64,000 nucleotides of DNA from assembly GCA_030280995.1 (NCBI GenBank), contig JASXTE010000009.1, positions 2,202,501 through 2,266,500 on the forward strand. Reading direction: 5' to 3'. The DNA is from Hemileia vastatrix. Its lineage: Eukaryota > Basidiomycota > Pucciniomycetes > Pucciniales > Zaghouaniaceae. The position numbers and the translations under genes were made by a program. The notes under the pieces are model-generated. The model made no database searches and was not told the DNA's origin. It saw only the letters and a program-made list of their open reading frames with translations. Position 1 is the first letter of the stretch, and each line of letters opens with the position of its first letter. Of this stretch, positions 49,077-60,377 are shown piece after piece.

Positions 49077-50634
49077 CTAGGTGTTATTTTTTTTTTTAGT
49101 TATTTTGTTTAAATTCTTTTTTTTAATGGCGGGATAAAGAAGCCTCTGGTGGTTGGTCCAGATGGTGTTGTTGTTTTTGTTTCTTTTTTGGATTAGATGA
49201 AAAAATGTTTTCTTTGTAATGCTCGCAGCTGGAGAAAGTATGTGGGTTATAGTGGTCTGGAACTGGGTCAGAAGGTAAACTTTGGAAAGAAGAAGAAGAA
49301 GCAGGAATGGAGTGTTGGAAAGTGTTCTTGATAATTCAAGAAATCTTCCAGTGGTCATCAAGGTGTTGTTTTCTCAGATTCTTCTCAATGTCATTTAACG
49401 GACCATGGAGAAGAAAGGCCTTAAGCATGTTAGAACACATCATGGTTAGATGTTGCTTCATATCAGCCTACTCCAGTGTCAAAGTAGTTTCTAGGGGTAG
49501 GAAAGTTGCAAAAGCAGTTTCAGGAGGTGGGGTTCCAACTAAAATCAGATAATTGGTTCAATAATTATCCTCTGTTGAAGAAATTAAATTTTGTTATTTT
49601 ATTTTGGTACTTACAGATTGGGATATCTTCAAATTTGTATGCAGCGGGAATTGGGACGTCTGAAGAGTGTTGGATAGGTATTGTAGGAGGGTCCACCAGA
49701 CAGAGATATGGATTTTTGTGGTAATCCTCTACATTGTGTTGAAAAGATGAAGGAGAAGAAGGAGGTTCCTGTTCTCTTATTGCAGCAGCAGGGCTGTTGT
49801 TGTTGTTATTCTTTATATTATTGCTTGGTGCAGGTTTACTAGATTCTGGCAGAGGAGTGCCAGGTTGATTGAGGGAAGGACCAGGAGATGGTGATCTGGT
49901 GACTGATTGGGATCTTCTGGATGAAGATTCAGAAGAATAGTTGGTGGCCAGAGGAGAGGTGAAGTTGTTTTCTCCTGAAGCAACAGGAGTTTTGTGTTTA
50001 GAAACGGTGTTGGCTGTTCTGGTGTTAATAGATGAAGAAATCTTAGAGGCACGGATTGCTCTGGGAGAATTAAGAGGTTTTGATGATGAGTTATTGGTGT
50101 TGGAGGGAAGAATTTGGTTGTCTTTTGGCTGAATTTGGATGTTCTGAGACTAATTTTCTTTTTCTGATGAGGAAGGTGTGCCTCCTGACGACAGGATAGC
50201 CGCCTGGATGCGGTCTAGCAGCCTAGGAGCTTATTTTGGCGCCATTTTTTCTGAAGTTGCTGAGAGGAAAGCATATTCTTGTGAAGATAAAGCTGGTCTT
50301 TGGGCAATGTCTTGGGAGTTGAGTGGTGTGATCTTCTGGAAGGAGCAGAAGTCAAAGAGGAAGAAGCAGGTCCAAAGCCCTGGTGACCTGGTAGGAGATC
50401 TGGATATATATTTGTGTGAAGGTGAAGCCGAAGGTATTGGGTACTAGGGATCTCTGTCACACCTTTTCTTTTTAGAATTGCAAGAATCAAAGGCCCTGTT
50501 ATAGAGTTTGTCTTGGGAAGTAGGAAGAGTGAATATGAAACTTCTGCACATGTGTATGCATTGTTTGCAAGAGTAGTTCTTAGGAGCAGTGAAGCAGGGA
50601 AGGTCCAAGGGTTAAAATTTGGTGATCCAGACAT
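49077..50634 (-). pseudogene. Antisense accessory gene Y of gypsy element 1 (zinc-cluster-like)
   Basis: Runs opposite to the retrotransposon. ATG at 50634 (MSGSPNFNP). Then comes a Cys-rich basic stretch whose best-preserved part is FDSCNSKKKRCDRD; element 2 has CDSC here, so the first Cys is mutated. A Ser/Asn-rich linker (TRTANTVSKHKTPVASGENN) follows, then an intron 49614-49539 (donor GTAAGT, acceptor TTTTAG), then an exon with TIWTNHQRLLYP near the end (49077-49361 region, with frameshifts). Stops and frame changes make it a pseudogene. Zn(II)2Cys6 DNA-binding proteins share C-X2-C-X6-C; DNA or RNA binding is inferred only. Confidence 0.6.
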
Positions 50635-50754
50635 AGCCTGTAAGAGATGAATAAAAAGATTTTTCAGTGATGTTTAGATGGTGTAGAAAGAGTGGAAGTT
50701 CAGAAGGTTGGCTGCGGAGCTTTGTACATGGAGGCAGCACCGCCTTTGCTATGC

Positions 50755-51230
50755 ATCAGTCTGTCAAGACTTTAAACTGAAATTTGGAAGGTAGTCCATC
50801 AAGACTTCAAACTGAACACTGGAAAATATGTCAAGACTTTAAACTGAACACTGGTTCAGTCCCCCAAGACAATAAACTGAGGATGGTTTAATGGTTGAGT
50901 CCTTCAGGACTTTAAACTGATAATGGGAGTTTGTGTGATTCTGGCAGAGGGCATCCAAGGGGTAGTCTCTGAAATTTGTTAAGGCAAGTGTGAGGGTAAC
51001 TAATGATCTGGCTGCTCTGTAGAAAATTTACCCCAAAATGTTAGTTTGTTTCTTTGGGTCTTAAATGTTTTGATCTCTGGTTCTATCTTTTTGATTTAGG
51101 TTTTTAGTCCCCCAAGACTATAACTGAAGGTTTTTGAGTCCCCCAAGACTATAAAATTAGGTCTGTTAGTCCCCCAATATTTAAAACTGAAGATTAGTCC
51201 CCCAAGAATGTAAACTGAGGAACTCTTTTA
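50755..51230 (+). repeat. Minisatellite AGTCCCYCAAGACTWTAAACTGA
   Basis: About ten imperfect copies of 'caagacttTaaactga' spaced 35-60 bp in two clusters (50765-50935 and 51105-51230), separated by the 'agtttaccccaaaatg' block. Element 2 has the inverted counterpart at 56340-56850. Confidence 0.75.
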
Positions 51231-51300
51231 TAATGATTGGCTACATTCAGGAAGTCTGGAGAAGTCAATATTTTCTTTTATTTCTAAGTCAAGAGATTAA

Positions 51301-51937
51301 TCAAGAGTCAGGAGGCAGAAGAGAATCTAGAGATGTGACAAAATGTTCAGCATTGGCTTTGAATTGGTGTATGAGGATCTTCCTTTTCTCAAGATCCTGT
51401 GGGTTCTTAGCAGGAGTAGATTGGATGTAGTTTAATAAGAGATTCTTATGTTGAAAAGAATGTTGTTGAAATTTTTCCTTAATGGTGGGCAATGGGTTAC
51501 GTGGGGGTGTTTCAATGGTTCCCACATTGTCATCATTGCTTTCAGGAGGGAAATGAACTGGAAAATTGTCAGATTGGAGTTCAGTATGAAGAAGATTTGT
51601 GCTTACCATCAGAAAGACCAGTGATGGTAGAGCTAGTGGTAGTAGCAGGGTTGGAAATCTTTTTTGAAGGGTTTAATTTGTGTACCAGCCTGGGGATCAG
51701 GTTAGATGGCCTGAATCTTTTAGTACTGGTAGAAGGTGGATCAGGTTGTGGAGAAGGGGAAGAAGTTGCAGAGGAAAATAGACCAGGTCTGAAGCAAGTC
51801 TTTTTTCTAGAGTGGAAGGCATCACAGGAGGTTCTGTAGGGATGAGCTGGTGGTTAGATGGAGAAGATGAGATTATTTTCAATTCAGTATTGGCAGGGGC
51901 CCATGTCAGTAGCAGATTTGGAAAGAAAGCTGAACAT
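51301..51937 (-). pseudogene. Antisense accessory gene X of gypsy element 1 (zinc-cluster-like)
   Basis: ATG at 51937 (MFSFLSKSATDMGP), a few codons from the 3' LTR border. SCDAFHSRKKTCFRPG follows, where element 2 has CDAC, so the second Cys has changed to Phe. Then a Ser/Pro/Thr-rich linker and a C-terminal part NVGTIETPPRNPLPTIKEKF ... HFVTSLDSLLPPDS to the stop at 51301. Internal stops are present. Confidence 0.55.
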
Positions 51938-51975
51938 GGTGGTTGTGGTATAGGAGAATGTGGACATTCTCTATT

Positions 51976-51983
51976 GGAGGGAG
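51976..51983 (+). other. Polypurine tract before the 3' LTR
   Basis: GGAGGGAG ends two bases before the TG of the 3' LTR. Element 2 has GGAGGGAGGA directly next to its LTR (55605-55596, minus). This is the plus-strand primer site of reverse transcription and confirms the LTR border. Confidence 0.8.
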
Positions 51984-51985
51984 TA

Positions 51986-53057
51986 TGTGTTCTTCCAACA
52001 TTAACGGAGCCCTTTGTTGGTTTAATTGGTGATATTATGGTATGCCTTAAATGGCATTGTTTAAATAATTAGGTATTTTCCAGGAATTACACAACAAATA
52101 TTGGGACTATGGGGATCTGGATGCTACAATTGGATAGCCCTGGTTTTTCTCTATATTTTATGTTGTGAGGATATTTTTCATAGCTTAAATATTTGGGGGA
52201 TAATTTCTCACTTTTCATTTTAAAAGATCGCTGTTGAATTTTGTTTTTTGTGTCTTACAGGCTAACCTTAAGTCTTAGGGTTAAGTTCTTAGTACCGTTG
52301 GAAAGAGCAGAATTTTCTTTAAATTTCATTTCTCATTGTTGTTATAGTGTAATTATGTGTTTTAAGGGTTTTAGTAGTTGTAGGTGAATTTTCCAAGTAG
52401 TTTGGGTGTTTTTGGTGGTTTTCTGGCTTCAGAAAGGCTTTTCAGTGTCGGGAGGACTGCCTGCCTCAGTTCTAGAGGGCTAAGAAGCGCTTCTAGGGAG
52501 GTTTTAAAAAATTTGGTGGTCAGGAACGCCCAATTTGCAGGTGTGCATGGGCTCTTAGTTAGTAGTTGGTGTGTATATAGTGAATAAGACAGTTTGGGGT
52601 AACTTTAATTATTATACAACCATCCGGAGTTGATATCCTGGTTCCTCACTCAGTTTTCACTGTTTTCTGGCCAGAATTTGGCTGGTTGTTGCAAGTGAGT
52701 TCTTCATTTAACTTAACTTAGCAAATGTTTTTATCTGTTATAGTCTTGCAAGCTATAGCAAGTATTATTGCTGTCTCTGCTATGGATTTGAAACCTAGAT
52801 CAAGTATTATTGCTTTCTCTGGTGTGGAAATTAGTCTACATTTCAGTTCTTTGGTTGGGTAGTCTGTCTGGAGACTACTTTCTTGACTGATCAAGAAGTC
52901 AAGAGTATTTGGAAAAGGTGCTATTGGTTAACAGGAACCAAATTAATGAAACAGGTAAATCTCACTTGTTTTTCTAAAGGGACAGGGGTCTTTCTTTCTG
53001 GTTTTACTCCAACTCCCTTGGTCAAGGCATATAGATAGTACTATAGGTTTTTCTACA
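51986..53057 (+). repeat. 3' LTR of gypsy element 1
   Basis: Begins TGTGTTCTTCCAACAT, ends TTTTTCTACA; followed by ACATT, matching the target duplication before 41199. Confidence 0.85.
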
Positions 53058-53265
53058 ACATTTTTCTGTGAAAGTTGCATTGATGAAGAAAGTGGATAAA
53101 AGCATCATTGAATATAGTAGGGATTTTTTCAGAAATGCGGTAATTTTGTTCAGGATATGGCAAATTAATATCCAAGTTGAGAGAGCTTATATTGAACAAT
53201 GAAAAAATGTGTAGTTTTTTTTTGGTGGGGTTCAGCTTCCATTTTATTAGACTGAGGTGAAATAT
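53058..53265 (-). pseudogene. Hypothetical host gene, upstream part of the frame broken by gypsy element 1
   Basis: Minus-strand open frame FHLSLIKWKLNPTKKKLH ... LNLDINLPYPEQNYRISEKI ... FNDAFIHFLHQCNF. It runs into the target duplication and continues at 41198 in the same frame. A TGA lies upstream at 53268-53266; a CCTCAG acceptor at 53254-53252 suggests the exon begins there. No family recognised. Confidence 0.55.
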
Positions 53266-53940
53266 TCAAAAGGACACAACACAAATCGTTAATAGACCTG
53301 CAAAAATGAGAAGTTGATTGAGAGAGTATCTCATTGAATCTTTTATTAAGTACACAGTTATTAGTAAGTATTTTTCTTTAAAATAATATATATTTTTTTA
53401 AAAAAAATTATTTTTAAGGCTGTAATTTTATATTGTGAAAAATAAAAATTATAAATTTTTTTATATATTATAGTGATTATTAGTGAAAACCTTTCTGTTA
53501 CTTGGCAGAATTTTATTTATGCAGGTGATTGTAGAAAAAAAAATTGCAACACTTAAAGAACTTTATTATTATAAATTAAATGGTATTATTTTGATTCAAG
53601 CTATATTATAGTCTCTCCTATATTTAAAACTTCAATCAATTTGTATTCTCTTATAGTATAATGCTTTGTGCAACATATGCTGTTTGATAAACATGTATGC
53701 AACATTGTAAAATGTAGCAAGTCTGAAACATTTTGCTGATGAAGAGTATGGATACCTACTTAATTCATGGTTGATATGCATGAAAGAAAAACATTTAAAG
53801 AAATGGATGGTAAACCACTTGTTAATTAACTTCTTAAGACATAAAAACTAGCTTATTTTATTAAGGGCTTCACAATAAATAAATAGTTTGTTCATTTGGT
53901 ACCATCCGGTAACATATTTCTTATATCCAGAAGTCTTAAA
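53266..53940. other. Host DNA between the two retrotransposons
   Basis: AT-rich intergenic sequence with no recognised gene or element end. Introns or exons of either flanking host gene may be present but could not be identified. Confidence 0.35.
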
Positions 53941-54505
53941 ATGCCACCTTTTTTTGCATTTGTAAATGTTAAGAGCTTGGATTTTCATAAGGAAAAAATC
54001 AGACCTCATTGGGAAGCTTTAAAGTTGGTGTAGCTTTCAAAACATCTCATTCATACTTCAAACATGAAGAGGAAAAAAATTGCAAAGCACAGATGGTTGG
54101 TACATCCAGCGCATCACCTAAATTAGGATTCAAAATCCAAGATCTTGTAAGACATAAATATTTGGTAAATAAAGAGAATTTATGTTTCAATTAATCTCTA
54201 TTTTTTTTCCTTGCTTAGGGCAGCCTGTTTTGGAAACAATTCAATCTCTACCATGTTCAAATAATTTGAATTTGGAAGAGCTTTATTTCCAAAAGATAAT
54301 TTGGCAAGCAGCAAAACTTTCTCTTATCCATCATTTAAGCAAAGAAGGTTGTGTTAAATTTTTGCATGATGAAATCAACAAACTCAAATTTCTTAGTGAT
54401 GTAGGTATACTAGATACTAGTAGAATAATAATCCTGATTTCCCTTTCTATACAGACAGTTTTTAGTCGATTGCGACTCAATCCATTATATGTCACCATTA
54501 CATGC
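53941..54505 (+). pseudogene. Hypothetical host gene truncated by gypsy element 2
   Basis: Likely spliced gene on the plus strand. A possible exon ends SPKLGFKIQDL at a GTAAGA donor (about 54147). The next exon follows a TTGCTTAG acceptor at 54219 and reads GQPVLETIQSLPCSNNLNLE ... LSLIHHLSKEGCVKFLHDEI ... KFLSD, then a GTAGGT donor (about 54402). After a CTATACAG acceptor the third exon reads TVFSRLRLNPLYVTIT, where the LTR of element 2 begins (54506). Junction phases agree. Function unknown. Confidence 0.5.
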
Positions 54506-55595
54506 TGTAGACAATCCTATAGTGCTAGCTATAGGACTTTACCAAGATAGTTGAAGTAAAACCAGAAGAAAAACCCCTGTCTCTTTAAAAAACAAGTGAG
54601 ATTTACCTGTTACAGTAAATTGGTTCCCGTTACCAAAAATCCCCTTTTTCAAACACACTTGACTGCTTGATCAGTCAAGAAAGTAGTCTTCATACAGGCT
54701 ACCAAACCAAAGAACTGAAATTTAGACTAATGTCAACACCAGAGAAAGCAATGATACTTGATTTAGGTTGCAAATCCACACCAGAGACAGCAATAATACT
54801 TGCTATAGCTTGCAAGACTATAACAGAGAAAACAGTTGCTAAGTAAAGTTAAATGAAGAACTCACTTCCAACAAAACACAGTCAAATTGTGGCCAACCAA
54901 AAGTGAAAACTGAGTGAGGAACAAGGATATCACCTCCAGATGGTTGAATGATAATTAACGTTGCATGAAACTCTCTTAATCACTATATACACACAGACTA
55001 CTAATTAAGAGCCCATGCACACCTGCAAATCCAGCGTTCCTGACCACCAAATTGCATAAAACCTCCCTAGAAGAACTTCCCAGCCCTCTAGCACTGAGAC
55101 AGGCTGTTCTCCTGGCACCAAGAAGCCTGTCTGAATCGGCCTGACCAGCCTGAAGCCAGAAAACTACCAAAAACACCCAAACTACTTAGAAAATTCACCT
55201 ACAACTACTAACCCATAAAACACATAATTACACTATAAAAACATTTGGAAATAAAATTTAGAGAAAATTCAGCTCTTTCCAATGGTAATAAGCACTTTAT
55301 CCTAAGACTTAAGTTTAGCCCATAAAACACAAAAAATAAAATTCAACAGCAATCTATTAAAAATGAAAAGTGAGAAATTATCCCCCAAATACTTATGCTA
55401 TGAAAAATGTCCTCAAAACATAAAATATAGAAAAAAACCAGGGCTATTCAATTGTAGCATCCAGATCCCCATAGTCCCAATATTTTCTGCTTAATTTCTG
55501 AAAAATACATAATTATTTAAACAATGCCATTTAAGGAATACCAAAACATCACCAAATAAACCAACAAAGGGCTCCACCAATGTTGGAAGACCACA
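54506..55595 (-). repeat. 3' LTR of gypsy element 2
   Basis: Reads on the minus strand from TGTGGTCTTCCAACAT (55595) to GGATTGTCTACA (54506). Clear homologue of both LTRs of element 1. Confidence 0.85.
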
Positions 55596-55643
55596 TCCTC
55601 CCTCCAATAGAGAATGTCCACATTCTCCTATACCACAGCCACC

Positions 55644-56292
55644 ATGTTCAGATTCCTTTCCAAATCTGCTAATGACATGGGCCCCTTCCAATACTGCATT
55701 GAAAATTATCTTATCTGCTCCATCTTACCACCGGCTCATCCCTTCAGAACCTTCTGTGATGCCTGCCACTCCAGAATAAAGAATTGCTTCAGACCTGGTC
55801 CATTGTCTTCTACAACTTCTTCACCTTCTCCACAACCTGATCTACCTTCCACTAGTACCAAAAGATCCTGGAATTCCATTCTGTTCCCCAGACTGGTCCA
55901 CAAATTACACCCTCCAAAAAAGAGTGTCCACACTACTACTACCACTACTTCTACCATCCCTGGTCCATCTGATGGTAAACACAGAACATCTTCATACTGA
56001 ACTCCATTCTGTCAATTTTTCAGTTCATTTCCCTCTAGACAGCAATGATGAAAATATGGGAACCATTGAAACACCCCCACCTAACCCATTTCCCACCATT
56101 AAGGACCGATTTCTACAACATTCTTCTCAACTGAAGCATCTCCTATTTAACTATTTCTAATCAACTCCTGCTAGGAACCCACAGGATCTTGAGAAATGGA
56201 AAAACCTCATACAACAATTCAAAGCTAATGCTGAACATTTTGTCACATCTCTTGATTCTCTTCTGTCTCCTGATTCTTGCTTAAGCTCTTGA
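55644..56292 (+). pseudogene. Antisense accessory gene X of gypsy element 2, zinc-cluster-like
   Basis: ATG at 55644 in a strong context (GCCACCATG), 48 bp inside the LTR border. MFRFLSKSANDMGPFQ, then FCDACHSRIKNCFRPG with an exact C-X2-C-X6-C, then a Ser/Thr/Pro-rich linker. A stop at 55998 is followed by the C-terminal part in another frame (MGTIETPPPNPFPTIKDRF, HFVTSLDSLLSPDS) to 56292. C-X2-C-X6-C with basic residues is half of the fungal Zn(II)2Cys6 cluster. Homology to true transcription factors is not shown; it may bind nucleic acid as an accessory protein of the retroelement. Confidence 0.6.
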
Positions 56293-56339
56293 CTTAGAAA
56301 TAAAAAAATTCATGACCTCTCCAGACTTCCTGAATGTAG

Positions 56340-56850
56340 CCAATCATCATAAAAAAAGTTCCTCAGTTTACAGTCTTGGGGGACTAATCCTCAGTTTCAA
56401 GTTTTGCGGGACTAACAGCCCTCATTTTATAGTCTTGGGGAACTCAAAACCTAAATCAAAAACAGAACCAGAGATCAAGACATTTAAGACCCAAAAAAAA
56501 AACTAACATTGTGGGGTAACTGTTCTACAGATCAGCCAGCTCATCAGTTACCCCCACACTTGCCTTTACAAACTTCAGAGACTCCCCCTTGTATGCCCTC
56601 TGCCAGACTCACACACTCTCCCTTTTTTAGTTTATAGTCCTGAAGGACTCAACAATTAAACCATCCTCAGTTTATAGTCTTGGGGGACTGTACCAGTTTT
56701 CAGTTTAAAGTCTTGACAGACTTTCCAGTGTTCAGTTTAAAGTCTTGACGGAATTTCCAGTGTTCAGTTTAAAGTCTTGACGGACTTTCCAGTGTTCAGT
56801 TTAAAGTCTTGATGGACTTATTGGAATTTTCAGTTTAAAGTCTTGAGGGA
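56340..56850 (-). repeat. Minisatellite of gypsy element 2
   Basis: Inverted counterpart of 50755-51230: 'tcagtttaaagtcttga.gga' repeated at 30-50 bp spacing in two clusters, with more copies at 56690-56850 than in element 1. Confidence 0.75.
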
Positions 56851-56997
56851 CTGATGCATAGCAAAGGTGGAGCCACCTCCATGCAAAATGCACCACTGCC
56901 AACCTTCTGAAATTCCCCTCTTTCTACTCCATCTACACATCACTGATAAATCTTTTAATTCATCTCTTTTCTTCCCACTATTGCTCCTTCACAGTTT

Positions 56998-58484
56998 ATG
57001 GCTGGATCACCTAATTTTAACCCATTGGACCTTCCCTGCTGCACTACTCCAAAAGACTATGCTTGTAAACAGTACATCCACATGTGCAGACCTTGCAATT
57101 TCACTCTTCCTACTCCTCAGTCCAAACTCTATAACAGGGCCTGTGATTCTTGCAACTCCAAAAAGAAAAGGTGTGACAGAGATCACAACTAACCAATACC
57201 TCCGCCTTCACGTTCACATAAATATATATCCAGATCACTTACCAGGTCACCAAAGTATGGACCTGCTTCTTCCTCCTTGTCTTCTGCTCATTCCAGAAGA
57301 TCATACCGCTCTACTCCCAAGACCAAGCGTAAAATACCAGCTTTATCATCCCAAGAATCTACTTTACTCTAAGCAACTTCGTCAAAAATTGCGCCAAAAT
57401 CAGCTCCTAGGCTGCTAGATCGAGTCCAGGTGGCTATCCTGTTGTCAGGAGGCCCACCCGCCTCATCAGAAAACAAAAATCAGGCTCAGAACATCCAAAT
57501 TCAGCCAAAAAACAACCAAATTCTTCCCTCCAACACCAATAACTCATCATCACAATCTCCAAATGCTCCCAGAGCAATGAATACCTCCACCATTTCTTCT
57601 TCTATTAACACAAGAACAGCCAACACTGTTTCTAAACACAAAACTCCTGTTGCTTCAGGAAAAAACAACTTCACCTCTCCTCTGGCTGCCAACTATTCCT
57701 CTGAATCTTCATCCAGCAGATCTTAATCAGTCACCAGATCACCATCTCCTGGTCCTTCCCTCAATCAACCTGGCACCCTCCTCCAGCATCTAGTAAACAT
57801 GCACCAAGAAATAATATAAAGAATAACAACAACAACAGCGCAGGAATCTCTCTCTTCTCCTTCATCTTCTCAACACCATTCAGAGGATTGCCCAGAAAAT
57901 CCATACCTCCATCTGGTGGACCCTCCTACAATACCTGTCCCACACTCTTCAGCCATCTAGATTAGAGCCGCATAAAAATTTGAAGATCTCCCAATCTGTA
58001 AGTACCAAAATAAAATAACAGAATTCAATTTCTTCAACAGAGAATAATTATTAAACAAATTCTTCTGTTTTTAGTTGGAACCCTGCCTCCTGCAACTGCA
58101 TTTGGAACTGGCCAACCTCTAGAAACTAATTTGGCGCTGTATTATGCTGATATGAAGCAACACCTTAGCATGACGTGTTCAAACATTCTTAAAGATTTTT
58201 CTCTTTATGGTCCATTGATTGATTTTGAGAAGAATATAAGAAAAAAACTCCTTGATGACCACTGGAAGATGTCACAAATTATCAAGCACACTTTCCAGCA
58301 CTACATTCTTGCTTCTTTCCAAAATTTACCTTCCAACCCAGTTCCACACCACTATAACCCATATACTTTCTCCAGCCGCCTGCACTACAAAGAACACAGT
58401 TCTTCCTCTAATCCAAACAAGAAAAAAAACATTAAAACCATCTGGACCAACCACCAGAGGCTTATTCATCCTGTCTTTAAATAA
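56998..58484 (+). pseudogene. Antisense accessory gene Y of gypsy element 2, zinc-cluster-like, with intron
   Basis: ATG at 56998 (MAGSPNFNPLDLPCC). Cysteines: CC, YACKQ, MCRPC, then RACDSCNSKKKRCDRD with an exact C-X2-C-X6-C and basic spacer. A Ser/Arg-rich part (SRRSYRSTPKTKRK) and an Asn/Ser-rich part follow. Intron 57998-58074 has a GTAAGT donor and TTTTTAG acceptor in agreeing phase. The last exon reads TLPPATAFGTGQPLETNLAL ... LYGPLIDFEKNIRKKLLDDH ... TIWTNHQRLIHPVFK, stop 58482-58484. The whole first exon is in one frame with several TAA/TAG stops. Gene order, intron and C-terminus match element 1. Confidence 0.65.
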
Positions 58485-58539
58485 AATAATTTAAACAAAA
58501 TTACTAACTAGAAAAAAATAACCACAGCCAGCAGATATA

Positions 58540-59712
58540 TATAAAAAAAAATTTTATTTTATTTTTATTTTTATTTTTACTTTTAACTACTAAACTACTA
58601 ACATACTAGAAAAAATTTGAAAATGAAATTAAAATGAAATAAATAAAATAATATGAACTCAATAATTATTACAAATGGTATCCCCCAGCCAATTGATGAG
58701 CTGATCCCCTGATACCTTGCCCAAATCTAAGTGCACCTTGATGTGGATACACAATTAAATATTTTAAATGATTAATGATAAGGAAGTTAGAAATTAAAGA
58801 AAATACTAAAAAGTGAAACACAGGAGAATAAAATGAAATAAATAAAAAAGAAAATAGCATTGCCTGTCCAATTGATGAGCCTTTCCCCACCAATGCTTGC
58901 CCACATCCAGGTGAATCTGATGAGGTAGACCATAATTTTTGTGATTTTTCACTCTTTATATCCTAATAACCCCCATAAAAATAAAAGAAAAAAAAAGAGA
59001 AAAAAAGAAAATAATCTAAAACTACTATCTATCACAACCATAAACACAAAAATCAGAAAAATGAAAGAAAAAGTCAGATCCCAAAGTAATGATCACTGGG
59101 TGGGATCCATCCAATAAGTAAAAATAATGGGAGACCAACAGTGATTCGCCGCCACTCCAAGGAAAAAAAGAACCCATCCAAAGCCAGTTTAAAGTCACAG
59201 TGGACTAAAACCTAAATAACAAAACCAGAACTAGATTCAACTAGGACAAACAAAATACTTGACACAGACATTATGAGGTAACTGTTCTACAGAGCAGCCA
59301 GCTCATCAGTTACCCCCACACTTGCCAAAATAAAATCTAGAAGCCCCCTCTGGGTACCTTCTAACAAAAAGACAACATCCACACATTAAAACAAAATTAA
59401 TAAGCGTGAAGAGTCCAAGACTTGAGGACCAAAATAATTTCTAGGTTAAAGTCATAGAGGACTATAAACCTGTGAAGAAAAACCAATACTAGGATTCAAC
59501 CAAATTAAGAAAAGGGGTTGGAAACAGACAATCTGGGGTAACTGTTGTTAGAGCAGCCAGCCCATCAGTCACCCCCACACTTGCCAAGGCAAAATCTAGA
59601 GGCCCGGCCCATGGGAACCCTGTAACAAATTTCCAAAAAACAGATTCACAGCATCACCACAACATAAAATCCAGAATTAAAGAATGGTCCGTAGTTTATC
59701 CTTATTGCGGTG
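58540..59712 (-). other. 3' noncoding part of gypsy element 2
   Basis: Counterpart of 47103-49076. It has short AAAAAT remnants (58548-58580) and two 'ggtaactgtt..agagcagcc.gc.catcagt.acccccacacttgcc' blocks at about 59275-59330 and 59535-59585. Confidence 0.6.
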
Positions 59713-60376
59713 TCAGTCTTCTTTACTTCTAGTGCCTCTAGGGTAAAACCTCTTCACCTGATCTGCAGCTACCCTCTTCTTTAGGACTGCAAAATCCAAC
59801 TCTTCCAAAACATAAGAACCTCCAGAAACTTGAGATTTGACCCTGTAAGGTCTATTTCATCTGTCAGCTAACATTTTTCCCCAATGACTCTCCAAACTTC
59901 TATTATACACCAAAACCAAAAAACCAGGTTTCAAGGGATTCCTGAGTCTATGAGCCAGCTTCTTGTCCCAGTATCTGAATGATAGATTTCTTATCTTCAT
60001 AATTCTAGAGTATGCCTTCTCTTGACATTCCTCTCTACATTCTAACTGTTGCATCCTGGAACAGAGCAAATCTTCTGCTGAGCACACAAGAAGAGCTTTC
60101 TGACAAAAAATCAATTCATAAGGAGAATAGCCAGTTGTCCTTTTCAAAGTGACCCTATCAGCAAATAACACCAAGGGTAAATTATGCCTCCATTTTTCAG
60201 TGCTATCTCCACACATCTTGACCAGAGCATTCTTGATAACTTTATGGCCTTTTTCTACCATTCTTTCAGCTTCAGGATATTAAGGTTTAGCCACTCTAAC
60301 TATAGAACCAATACTTTTCACAGCTTCTTTGAATTCAGCTTCAAACTCTGGCCCTCTGTCAACAGTCACCAATTTC
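59713..60376 (-). pseudogene. Integrase C-terminal half of gypsy element 2
   Basis: VTVDRGPEFEAEFKEAV (second Asp), a stop, EAERMVEKGHKVIK, RTTGYSPYELIFCQ, YWDKKLAHRLRNPLKPGFLV, then RFYPRGTRSKED ending at 59713. Separated by a frame break from the part at 60378-62066. Confidence 0.8.
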
Positions 60377-60377
60377 A

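Larger units (their letters stand above)
41199..53057 (+). mobile_element. Ty3/gypsy LTR retrotransposon 1, full length but decayed
   Basis: LTRs 41199-42271 and 51986-53057, TG...CA, with flanks ACAT/ACAT (AACAT/AACAT if the final A of the LTR is counted in the duplication). The polypurine tract GGAGGGAG (51976-51983) precedes the 3' LTR. Internal order: shortened gag with protease, reverse transcriptase, RNase H, integrase, then about 4.9 kb of extra DNA holding repeats and two antisense genes. LTRs differ by roughly 1 in 8-10 bases over the first 330 bp by eye, so the insertion is old. Protease-RT-RNaseH-integrase order places it in Ty3/gypsy. Confidence 0.88.
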
